Assembly: GCF_003369915.1 (NCBI RefSeq)
Contig: NC_046677.1
Location: 17,068,913-17,132,912 of the forward strand
DNA length: 64,000 nt
Direction: 5' to 3'
Origin: Drosophila miranda
Lineage: Eukaryota > Arthropoda > Insecta > Diptera > Drosophilidae
Positions 35,481-45,074 of this stretch are shown here, piece by piece. Each line of letters starts with the position of its first letter. Position 1 is the stretch's first letter. The position numbers and the translations under genes were made by a program. Below the pieces are notes generated by a model, which was not told the DNA's origin, made no database searches, and worked only from the letters and a program-made list of their open reading frames with translations.

Positions 35481-36359
35481 ATGTCGGACGTGGAGATTGA
35501 ACAGCAACCGGATCCGGCGCACTTGGCTGTGGTGATGACGCCTCGACGACGCCGTCACAGTGGACGACGTGGAATCGGGCCCACATCCCAAGATGCCAAA
35601 GTGTCAAAGACACCGACATCCGCATCGCCCTCGCGAAGCTGTCCGCTGGCACACGGCACTAAAGACAATTGGACCTGGAGCAATCGCAATCGCTCCAATG
35701 AGGTGGTGCTAAGCGGCCCCAATTTTCGCACTGTTCACTTTCATCCCAACTGGAGCAAGGGCACCGCCGGAGTCCAGGGCAAGCGGCCACTCAACAATGG
35801 CCGCTTTTACTGGGAGCTGCATGTGTCGCAGAGGGTCTTCGGGACCTCGATAATGTTTGGGATTGGCACCCGGTCGGCTCGGCTACATGCCAATGCCTTC
35901 CGCAATATGCTGGGAGAGAACGAGCACGGATGGGGACTCTCACACAAGGGCGTGCTCTGGCACAACGGCGTGGCCCTACTGTATACGAAGCGTTTCCGCG
36001 AGAATCATTCCACCCAGATTGGTGTGCTTTTCGACGGAATTGAGGGCACGCTGACTTACTATAAGGATGGAAAGTGTCTGGGGGTGGCCTTCAGGGGATT
36101 GGATAAGATTGAGGAACCTCTCTATCCCATCGTATGCTCGACAGCCGCCAAAACGGAGATGACTCTAAAGAGTGCTCGGCGTGAGTTTGTCAATCTCCAG
36201 GATCGTTGTCGGGCCGTGATTATGCGGCGAGTCCGAAGCTCCTCTCAACTGGAGAAGCTCAAGCTTCCGCTGCCGATCCGTGCCTACTTGAGTGAAGTCA
36301 TTGATGACAAAGAGCCGCTGCGTCAGGTCGACAACTATGATATACTATGTGATTTCTAA
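35481..36359 (+). CDS. SP555: SPRY domain and SOCS box protein, SPSB3-like
   Basis: Single-exon ORF, 292 aa, good start context (ACAAAATG). Residues ~1-60 are basic and low complexity. A SPRY/B30.2 fold spans ~65-245 (WTWSNRNRSNEVVLSG, YWELHVSQRVFGTSIMFGIG, HGWGLSHKGVLWHNG, GVLFDGIEGTLTYYKDG). A short SOCS box with LPLPIRAYL is at ~260-275. SPSB proteins are substrate receptors of Elongin-Cullin ubiquitin ligases; SPRY picks the target and the SOCS box binds Elongin C and Cul5/Cul2. The sequence is closest to SPSB3, and the D. melanogaster gene I associate with it is SP555 (CG14041); the symbol is from memory. Confidence 0.82.
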   Translation: MSDVEIEQQPDPAHLAVVMTPRRRRHSGRRGIGPTSQDAKVSKTPTSASPSRSCPLAHGTKDNWTWSNRNRSNEVVLSGPNFRTVHFHPNWSKGTAGVQGKRPLNNGRFYWELHVSQRVFGTSIMFGIGTRSARLHANAFRNMLGENEHGWGLSHKGVLWHNGVALLYTKRFRENHSTQIGVLFDGIEGTLTYYKDGKCLGVAFRGLDKIEEPLYPIVCSTAAKTEMTLKSARREFVNLQDRCRAVIMRRVRSSSQLEKLKLPLPIRAYLSEVIDDKEPLRQVDNYDILCDF

Positions 36360-37307
36360 AGTTTGGAACATCTGAACCGCATCTCCCAATAATCCGCATC
36401 TCTATTATAACCGTTGGATTTTGGAAGGAGAGAAGTGGAACAGTCCTAAACCATACCAAATAATATCTAAGCTGCGACCCGTGAAACTGTTGTTGTGCCA
36501 TCAAGTGGGTCTGAAAAGAAACAAGAGGGAAAACGTTTCTAGGAAATATTGTACATTTTCAAGTAATTCTAAATTGTATTTTACGTTTTGCTATAATCCT
36601 TTCTTGGTTTTGTTTATATCTTTCTGTTGAGATTTCTAGCTAAAATGTGGGGAAATAGGCCAAATTCGGTGCAATATTTGTGATATAAGGAATGGAGGAA
36701 TAACATGAATATTCAATTTGTATTTGTGGATCAAACTGCATAAAGCTATCCGCAAAATAAGATAAAGTCATAGGTCATAGAGCTAAGCATATTTTTTGGT
36801 ACAGACGAGTGTGAAATCTAGTCAAAGGAACACGTTGCTAACCTAACTTTGTGTTAATGGCCAGCAAATATTCATAAGTAACATAATCTATCGATTGAAA
36901 AACTCAATTCTAGTCATACAAGCAGAATTAAACGATGTTTCCCTTGATCTAACAACATTTATGGCACTTGTAAATGTATTATACAGCTTTGGTCACATAA
37001 ATATTTTAGTAAAAATGATTTATTACATTATTCTTATTATGATTATTGTAGATTTGGTGTCTGTATAAATTACTACACATAATTTAATTGGTATTCATAG
37101 ATGGCAAGCAAGACATGTACATGAAATTCGTAAAAAAAAACGCTCAAAACTAATTAGTTATATTGATTTTTGCGTCATTTGGGGGAAACTTGGATTTACA
37201 TGAATAAAACATACATTTCCTAACTTTACAAATGGGAAGTACACAAGTGTAGAATGCTCTACACAGTTTCAATATCTGTCTAAAGCAGAGTTCATTCGTT
37301 ATACATA
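36360..37307. other. Convergent 3' regions of the SPSB3-like and calumenin-like genes
   Basis: AT-rich DNA between two converging stop codons. It holds both 3' UTRs (TTTATT for the minus-strand gene near 37018). No exon seen. Confidence 0.6.
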
Positions 37308-40006
37308 TTATAGCTCATCGGCCAAGTGATTTATGTTTTGCAGGTGGTCTCCATAATCGGTAGCCTCGCTGCCCACAAAAGTCTCATAGTTGTTGAGAAT
37401 CTCCAGATAGGAGAGACGATCGTCGTGATCCTCGTCGGTAGAGACAAACAGATGGTCGACCTCATCGCTAGCAATGGCAGTATTGCTGGGCACTATCCAG
37501 GAGAGCACTTCATTTCCCGTGAGCACACCGTCCCCGTTGATATCGTGATCCTTGTCGAAGCGCTCCTTCTCTGTTAGCAGCCATTCCTTGTCGTGATGTG
37601 AGGCAGCCTCACCCACAAACTCCTGGAAATTAATCTTGCCATCGTGATTCAAGTCCTTGTCCTGCATGGTATGCTCCAGGAGTATGGGCAGCATCTGGGG
37701 ATGTTCCTCGGGATTGTGGAAGTACACAAACTCCTCAAGACTCAGGACGCCGTCCTTGTTTATATCAGCTGCATTAAACATCTCCTTATCCTGCTTGATC
37801 ATTTTCTGCTCCTCTTCGTAATTGTCAAAGTCGATTGTCTCTTTCTTGAAATTCTCATCTTCCATGGAATAGGTGTCCTGTAAGTACTCTTTCCATGTGA
37901 TTCTCTCATCCGTTTCCTGGTCGATTTCGTCAAAGCGATCAGCTGCCTCTTCTTCGGACAGCTTTCTGTAATATTAGGATTAGTTTTAACAACGACAATT
38001 TGACACACATTTGCTTTCATTTGTTAGTTTGGCGAGCAGAAGCAGTCACTAGCCGATAAGGGTTAGCAGCTTGGCGACACTGATTGGGGGTATTAATCAA
38101 CAGACAACACTCACTTAAAAGACCTTAATATCCATGCTTTTAGTTCATGCCGGTCAACAAACTCGTCCTTGTTGAGATCCATTAGTTTAACCAGCACCAG
38201 CAGGCGCCGTTTCGACTCCTCCGGCGACAGCGTGTCGAATTCCTGCGCCTCTTTCGTATTGCCTGGTATAAGTAAATTAATACTTTATTTCAGATATCAA
38301 CAGATTGCATTGCTTACGACACACAGAGCGCAGATCTGGCTAATCTTTGGACACGCTAAGCGTTGCACACTTTTCCAACTTAAAAAGAAAGATTTGCTAA
38401 AAGGGAGTATGCCAATCCGGTGGTTTGGACACAAGATACAAAGGCGCTAATGAAGTACACAATCAAGGGAATTCGTGGGATGGATGGATGTATTCTGGTT
38501 CCTAGGCGTTGGCAAAGTCAATGCCCTTCTGGATGTTCTTCTTCATCTCGGGGATGGCGGCCTCCAGCAGCTTCTTCTCGTAGTGATTGAGCTTAGGCAG
38601 ACCCAGGTTCTCTTTCAGACCTGACTTGCCCAGCACCAGAGGGGTGGAGAAGAAGGTGGCCTCCGTGATGGTCGACTGCACATAGGAGCACTCGATAACG
38701 TTCTTCTCGCCGTTGAGGCCCTTCAGCAGGGATCCAGCAAAACGGGCACCGGCATAGGCCATCGAGAGGGTGGCTGAACCGGCTCCAGCCTTGGCTTTGA
38801 CCACCTCAGTGCCGGCCTCCTGGATGCGCACCGTTAGCTTCTCGATGACATCCTGGCTGCTCTTGAACAGAGGCTGGCTCTGGGACAGCACGGGCAGAAT
38901 GGTCACACCCGAGTGGCCGCCGATCACGGGGATCTGCACTGTCTGTGGATCAACATTCAGGGCATGGCCGATGAAGGCGCGGGCACGCACCACATCCAGG
39001 GTGGAGACACCGAACAGACGACTGGGATCGTAGACACTAGCCTTCTTAAGGATCTCGGCAGCGATTGGCACGCAGGTGTTCACGGGATTCGTGATGATGG
39101 CTATCAGGGCCTTGGGGCAGTTCTTGGCAATGGAGCTGGCAATGTCCTTGATGATGCCGGCGTTCACGTTGAACAGATCATCGCGGGTCATGCCCGGTTT
39201 GCGGGAACTCCAGCGGGAATGACAACCACATCGGAGCCCTTCAGGGATTCGCCCAGCTGTTCGGCGCCCATGAATCCGACAGTCTTGCTCTTGGTGTCAA
39301 TATGGGACAGATCGGCGGCCACACCGGGTGTGTGCACAATGTCGTACAGAGACAGATCCGTGACCAGGGGATTCTGCTTAAGCAACAACGACAGAGGCTG
39401 GCCAATGCCGCCGGAGGCACCACAGACGGTCACTTTGAAGTTGTTCTGCTGGCTGACCGAGAAGTTGCGCATTCCCTGGAGGGCCAATTGCCTGGTTACT
39501 TGCTTCAACATTTTCGGATGATTTTTTTATGAATAAATATTAAACAATCAAATTAGCAACACCACCAGCGAAATACCAAGAGCCAATGCCGCCAATTAAT
39601 ACTTTAGTCTAAGCGTGAAGGGCGGAACGGCATGTGCACGTGTACAAAGTAGAAACACAGATCTTTGTCTGACGTGTTTCTGTCAGAATACCGAGTTTAT
39701 GGATTTCGATGAGAAATTCACACAAATAAACAAATCGAGGGAAAGAAACGGGCTATTTAGAAGAAGTGACTCACCAATGATGGCCTCGTGGTCGAACTCC
39801 ACATTATGCTCGCCATCCTCGCCATGATGGTGAGCATCCCTCGGGGCATAGATTCCATCCTTTACCCGCTCCTTACTCAAGTGATTCTCGTGTGCCGAAT
39901 GCTTATGCGTGGCAACGGCTCCGAAGGCGGGCATTGGGCCGACAGCAGCGAACACGGCCACTGTGCACAGCACCAGCGGGAACGTGGGCATATTATTTCT
40001 TGGCAT
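37308..40006 (-). CDS. Calumenin/reticulocalbin-type EF-hand protein of the secretory pathway
   Basis: Exons 40006-39775, 38262-38115 and 37965-37308, all with good splice sites and matching phases, giving 345 aa. Residues 1-~30 are a signal peptide. A His-rich linker follows, then six EF-hands whose loops can be read as [60 protein letters not shown] and [12 protein letters not shown]. The C-terminus is HLADEL, a weak HDEL/KDEL-like retrieval signal. This is the CREC family: low-affinity calcium binders of ER/Golgi. I associate it with D. melanogaster CG31650 (from memory). Its 1.5-kb first intron contains a complete intronless Mdh2-like copy on the same strand. Confidence 0.9.
38502..39511 (-). 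pseudogene. Mdh2: Mitochondrial malate dehydrogenase copy, nested and frameshifted
   Basis: Starting at 39511 and ending at 38502, the minus strand encodes a full-length mitochondrial MDH: presequence 1-~24, NAD-binding [19 protein letters not shown], catalytic-His [10 protein letters not shown], and the usual C-terminal KGIDFANA. The frame breaks once, near 39202-39205, where the expected CCCCGC is CCCGC. The missing base falls in the substrate-loop segment PAGVP(R)KPGMTR and puts a stop a few codons later; past it the original frame resumes for 229 codons without further damage. No introns are present, and it lies on the same strand inside an intron of the calumenin-like gene. In D. melanogaster Mdh2 is on 3R, so a retrocopy or a relocated gene is likely. 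The otherwise perfect coding quality suggests a very recent break or an assembly error. Confidence 0.75.
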
Positions 40007-40463
40007 ATTAATTGATTATGCCGAACGGTGTACTCTCTGTTCTGTTCGCTTTGTTTCTTTTTTTGGCAGCGCAGCTTCTTGAAACCTCACACACGCACAG
40101 TCAAATACAAACACATATGGGCTATGGGACTGGGGCCACTTGTGGTCTCTTCGACTCCCGGCGGCTACAGAGCGCACACGTAATAGCAGAATACTGAATG
40201 AACTCTATTCACCTTTAGCTCTGGCTGAAATATGCAAATGCCATGTCTAACCATTCCTGCTGAAATTATTTCGAGTTGAAATTCTTACCCAGAACAGCGA
40301 CAGCTGCTTTCTGCAATTTTCGTTCCTTTATTACGCTCAACTTCGCATTTTTGGGTTTGGGATGGCCTTAAGTAAATAGATTCGTTATGTATTCAACTAA
40401 TTATTATTATTATTTTTTCAAACAATTTCCGTTTATTTATTTACGCAGAAAAAGGGGTAGTAG

Positions 40464-40474
40464 CAGTGTGACCG
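40464..40474 (-). promoter_or_regulatory. Core promoter Motif 1 (minus) for the calumenin-like gene, with Motif 6-like copies
   Basis: Minus strand CGGTCACACTG matches the Motif 1 consensus YGGTCACACTR exactly. Between 40490 and 40556 follow several ATATACC words and an AAATATACTGA (Motif 6 read backwards). Orientation points to the minus-strand gene starting at 40006. Confidence 0.6.
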
Positions 40475-40892
40475 TGGATTTATCCGACCCTCAGAAATAT
40501 ACCAAAATATACCGTTTATTTTAAGAATATACCGTAAATATACTGACGTATTCAAGTTCTTTTTTACATATACTATATATATGTATATATTTACATATTC
40601 CGTGGAATCATAGTTTATCCAATTATTGAACCTATTTTCTACTTGACTGTTTTATTTAAAATATATATGTACATACATGCACCATACAATAAAAACTTTA
40701 TTCAATTGCCGACATCTCAGATACAGCAATTGTGTGAACGGTTTTTCATACACATTTGATTCAGTTCGGGGAAAATGCATTCCGAATAAGTCTTACGTTT
40801 GAACTGGATGCTAAATATTAAATATCTGTAGCATACTCGTATGTATGCAAGACAAGGCTCGATAATTTGTATCTCTTTTGAAATAGTTTTGT

Positions 40893-40908
40893 AGCCCTGA
40901 AAAGGGCT
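40893..40908 (-). promoter_or_regulatory. Histone mRNA 3' stem-loop of the H1 pseudogene
   Basis: A 6-bp stem with a 4-base TTTC-type loop (AGCCCTTTTCAGGGCT on minus), the SLBP/U7 processing signal of replication-dependent histone mRNAs. The purine-rich element follows about 14 bases further on. Confidence 0.8.
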
Positions 40909-41478
40909 TGTTTAAATCAATTTCAGAAGAATGCATCTAAAATTTCGAAAGCGACCATGTACACCAACGTGTACAATTTCACAATTAACTTTTTGGCCGT
41001 TGACGTCTTGGCTTTCGGCTTCTTTACAGTGGCGGGACCTGACAGACGCCGCTGCAGCTTCAGCCTTTGCTTTTGGCTTTGGCTTTGGTTTTGCTGGGCT
41101 CGACTTGGCCTTTGTCGCTGCTGGCTTCGCCTTCACGGTTCCAGTTTTCTTCGCATCCTTAGCCTTTGCCTTCTCAGTTTTCTTCTCGGCGGTCTTCTTG
41201 GTGGCGACTGACTTCTTTACCTTTAGTTTCTTGTCACCGGCAGAGGCTGCTTTTTTTATGGCTTGCTGTCTTCTTAGTTGCTGCCGACGATCTTCTTACT
41301 TTTAACTTTTTCTCGACAGATGAAACCATTGGCTTGGGCTCCTTTTTGGCGGAAGCAGTCAGCTAAAACGAACCAGATGATTATTGATTGCAAAAAGCGA
41401 TGAGCCGCCACGTTCCTTCAAGCTCTTAATCGAAGCGTCAACCATTTGCTGAGTTGGGGGATGCGATGGTGGAGCTGT
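40893..41478 (-). pseudogene. Decayed solitary histone H1 gene copy with intact 3' stem-loop
   Basis: Reading the minus strand from ~41478: PPSHPPTQQMVDASIK, then SLKERGGSSLFAI, which is the start of the H1 globular domain. About 45 codons of the rest of that domain are missing. It resumes at LTASAKKEPKP and continues as the Lys/Ala-rich H1 tail (KKTAEKKTEKAKAKDAKKTG, KAKPAATKAK, KKPKAKTSTAKK). At least two frameshifts and in-frame stops break it, and the N-terminal ~40 residues are not found. At 40908-40893 the minus strand has AGCCCTTTTCAGGGCT, a perfect replication-dependent histone stem-loop, followed by a purine-rich CAAAAGAGA like the histone downstream element. Replication-dependent H1 genes normally sit in the histone cluster, so this is a dispersed copy that has died. 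Confidence 0.85.
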
Positions 41479-41611
41479 GATGATGATGAACCAACAAAAA
41501 GTATCCCTACCTTTGTTTCACAGGCTTTCTCCTTCTTTCAATCCACATTTGAAGTACAGACTAGTGGAATACACTTTTTTTACCGTAGTCTATGATATTA
41601 AAGAAACATCG

Positions 41612-41680
41612 GAAACATCGATGTTTCATCGATGGTCGCTAACACCGATGTTTCTCCAGCCCTGCTGCCTCAGGTTGGTT
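41612..41680 (+). promoter_or_regulatory. DRE-like palindrome and Motif 7-like block, candidate distal promoter of the GFRP-like gene
   Basis: GAAACATCGATGTTTC at 41612-41627 is a perfect 16-bp palindrome containing ATCGAT. A further ATCGATGG and ACCGATGTTTC follow, then CCAGCCCTGCTGCC, like core promoter Motif 7. A donor-like ACAGGTGAAA lies at ~41718. No ORF starts nearby, so it may drive a 5' UTR exon spliced to 42671. Confidence 0.4.
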
Positions 41681-42670
41681 GCGAAATTTGTTGGAGTTCA
41701 TTGCTTTGTTGTTAAGAACAGGTGAAAACAATCGCTTAATAACAACAACAAATGTGCTCTAAGCGAAAGTTATTTCAACGCTTCTGTGGTTCAGAGACTT
41801 AAGAAGTAAGTAAGTTACCAAATCGTGAATAAAAGCAGTGTCAGCGCCTCAAAAACGAGTACGAGAAAACATCAAGAAAAGGCAAACGAGAGATGATTAA
41901 ATTAAAATGACATCATTGTAGCACCTTTTTTGCGACAGCTGTGTGGCATAAGCCGCGTTTATACTTGCGCGTTTATTTAGTTAGAAATGTGATCATAATT
42001 TACTTCCATTTGTGGACCCAAAACACGCAAAGGACAAAATCTCTATAAGAAGTTAGGCAAAAGCTTTTGTGTATGTGGCTGTGTGTGTAAGGTGGTAAGG
42101 GTGTTTTTGGCCGGCTTATGGAGGAGAGTTTTGTTATTTTTGGTCTGAACCACGGAAACACTCATTAACTTTCCCGGAGCGGTGATGGTAGGTCAGTGTA
42201 ATTATAGCTCCTGACCAGAGCTTGGCATGCAACTGGTCGTGCGGTCAAAGTGTGTGTGTATGCGAGTGAGTGTGTGTTGATTATTATCCTGGGACCGCGC
42301 ACTTGGGTGGGTCCTATGCGTCACTTTGTCATTTGGTGTCTGCACACATTGCTTGTACAGTATAGGCTAATCCAATAAAACGCTGCTAACCATTTCAGCC
42401 TAAGCAGCGTGACGCGACGCCTATTAATATTAAAAAAAACCAGCAGAGACACAGACAGCGATTCGTTGTTGGCATTGGGAAAACCTCTTGAACACGTCGA
42501 AGCCAATTTCGGTTTTAGTTGTGAGCCAACCTTCAGATAGAAAAGCGAGCTTTTGTCGTCGTCTGCGTCTCGATTTCTTTCCCGTGCTTGCATTTGATTT
42601 GTACCATTATTCGACCACTCTGACTTCGACTCCGCCCGGCCTCGCTAATTAATTAGCAAAAGCATACCAA

Positions 42671-44328
42671 ATGCCGTACATTATCATACGCGGAAATCTA
42701 GCCTCCTACAGTCACAAATATCCATGGCGTGTGCTCGTCTCTGGATTGAAAGGTAAACCCAGCCACGGCTATTCAGTTCAGTTCGAGTAGTAGATTTCCC
42801 ATTTTCGACTTTGGTTAACATTTTGTATCGTTTAGTTTTTTGCTGTTTTGTGCGTTTATTATTGCGACAAACAAATACACATATGCATATCTACATATAT
42901 ATCTACAGATGCACGCATACATCTAAAACACGCAAGCTTAAAGCGCTAGTTACGGTTATTTCTACTTTACATTATAAACAAAACTTTTTTTTGAATGAGC
43001 AAACAGTGATGGTCCAAAAAATATGCATGCCAGAGCTGTAGAAAAGCTGGAAGCTGATTCTGCTTAGGTGATTGTGGTTTAGCTAAGCGAGTAACCTCAA
43101 ACTGGCTGTTAAAAAATACGTACATTTGTATCTGCATTTTTACAGAACCCAGTCAAATTTGCTGAAGCTTCTTATTATTATTATTATTATAGTTTATTGT
43201 AATATTACAAAAAGACGATTTAATTCTAGTATACAAAGCCTTCAAGCATGAAGCTTGTAGATATTGGTTACATAATGGCACATTTTTAAACATATTTCTT
43301 TGTTTTAGGTAGATAAACAAAGCTCTACTGCTATAGCACATATTGAACCTTCGTTTAGCACTATAACATATTACATATTTATATATTAATCAACAAATCA
43401 ACAGCTGTGCCTTAATTTCATGCCATTGGCACCGCCCAATCCCACCCTTCCTCTTTTTACGACCGCCACTGTTAGAAGCTTTTCTCTCTACGAACTTCTC
43501 TCGTCGTCAATTTCGTTTTGTTGGCCAGCCGTGCAGTTCGCATCTCAGAAATCGCTTCTGAAGTAACTATATTCACTTCTGTGTGTATCTAATACATACA
43601 TATGTATCGGAATATTTTGTTTTGGAATATTTATAGTACTTTTATGTATGCCCAGCATGGCAGAAGTCAATACACTTTGCAATTTTCTAAGAACTCGGAG
43701 AGAAATACATAGCTCCATTTTTGTTCATATCATGAAGCGAACAATACGTTTTGGCTTTTTGCTTAATTAGCGCACTCACACAGCCAACGACACAGACCTG
43801 TCCGGCGGCCCTGGGCTGACATCATCTGTGTCGTTCGGGCAGTGTTATCTTTTGTTTGTTCTGTTTAAACATATGTAGCTCCCTTCACGATAAACGAAAA
43901 GAAAAGCGATTTCCACAGAAAAGTATCCAAACTAATCACTTGCACCCATACCTTACAGCTGACGACATCGAGCAGTTGAATAAATTCTCGTGTGGCGGCT
44001 ACAGTGATGAGTCCACCATCGTCTACTTAGTGCATCCTTGTCGTATTTTATCGGCGCTCGAAGTGAGTAAAATGAGTTGGAATAAAAATGAGTTTTACAC
44101 AATAACAACATTTACACAACATACTTTCAGATATTGGGATTTCGCGTTGTGGCCAGCTCATCGACAGCCGTGAAGCAGGACTATAACGAGTATATGTGGA
44201 CAATGCGCAAGGAGTTCGACGAACCAGAACCCTTGGAGGCCGAGTCGGTTGTGCGCGAGAATCTGTCGAATATTGGCCGGGAGGCAGCCAGCTTAGGCAA
44301 CTATCATAAGGTGGATTCACCCGAATAG
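42671..44328 (+). CDS. GTP cyclohydrolase I feedback regulatory protein (GFRP)-like, copy 1
   Basis: Exons 42671-42752, 43959-44062 and 44131-44328; the phases fit and the product is 127 aa. It starts MPYIIIRG, and the middle and end carry HPCRILSALEILGFRVVAS and WTMRKEF. These match the landmarks of animal GFRP (MPY start, PPRIVLDKLERRGFRV, VWCLHKE). Human GFRP is 84 aa; here a ~35-residue acidic C-terminal extension follows. GFRP binds GTP cyclohydrolase I (Punch in flies) and mediates feedback by tetrahydrobiopterin and feed-forward by phenylalanine. Function in flies is inferred from the family only. The next gene downstream is a second, diverged GFRP-like protein. Confidence 0.8.
43172..43191. 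repeat. (TTA)n microsatellite
   Basis: About seven TTA/ATT units inside intron 1 of the GFRP-like copy 1. The rest of this 1.2-kb intron (42753-43958) shows no exon. Confidence 0.8.
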
Positions 44329-44564
44329 GCAAAATCATTTCTACCAAAACACAATCTAAAATCAGAAAACAATTTAAAATAGTTTTATAATATCGTGTGT
44401 GCGTGACTGTAACTTGTATGACACGTGTGCGTGTATGATTAGATGTATGTGAAGAAAACTATAGCAACGTAGGGAAACTTGTTCCACAACACATTCTGAA
44501 GCCTTCCGCACCACAATAAGTGAGTGGAAAAGTGATTATTCCAATCCAAGACCCAAACAAAACT

Positions 44565-44963
44565 ATGAGTGACAGCCAGCCCACGGCAAAGGAGTCGAAT
44601 TTGAACTGCGAGTGTCCTGCTGCGACATCGACTACATCGGTGAACGCTGCTGCTGCTGCTGCCGCTTGTCCCGCCAATGTTGTGACCATTCCTGTTCCCA
44701 TACTCCAATCGGAGGGCACTTTCGTATACATCACCGTCAAGGGATCGCTCCACGACTACACCTGTACCATATTCGGGTTGAACCAGGCCGAGGTACAGGC
44801 TCTTTCCAAGCGCTTTGACAGCGGCGTCAAGCAGTGTGTGAATGGTATTATGGTGGCAGTGCCGCCCATGGTCATGTTGAATACCTTGGCGCAGCTAAGC
44901 TACAAAGTCATCTGCAGTTGCGGTGAGGCCGAGATCTGCTGGACCATGCAACGTGAGGTCTAA
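44565..44963 (+). CDS. GFRP-like protein, diverged copy 2
   Basis: ATG at 44565 (the frame is open upstream but without ATG) gives 132 aa in one exon. The N-terminal ~45 residues are low complexity with a poly-Ala run. From there the protein aligns with copy 1 and GFRP: FVYITVKG for the first strand, then a long middle, PPMVMLNTLAQLSYKVICS matching the PPRIVLDKLERRGFRV block, and a terminal WTMQREV matching WTMRKEF. It lacks the MPY start. It lies 236 bases after copy 1 and its stop is 111 bases before the next ATG, all on one strand. This may be a tandem duplicate, an interpretation resting on these alignments by eye. Confidence 0.65.
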   Translation: MSDSQPTAKESNLNCECPAATSTTSVNAAAAAAACPANVVTIPVPILQSEGTFVYITVKGSLHDYTCTIFGLNQAEVQALSKRFDSGVKQCVNGIMVAVPPMVMLNTLAQLSYKVICSCGEAEICWTMQREV

Positions 44964-45074
44964 TCATTGCGCATATCACCCCACTTCGTCATCATCCGCC
45001 ATCATTCAAGCAAATCACATAAGCAAGGAACTTGACATCGATACTGAACACACTCCCAAAAGGATTAGGCAAAA

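Noticed and set aside
36421..36630. Small ORF after the SPSB3-like gene
   Set aside because: Lies in the 3' UTR; no splice signals or similarity.
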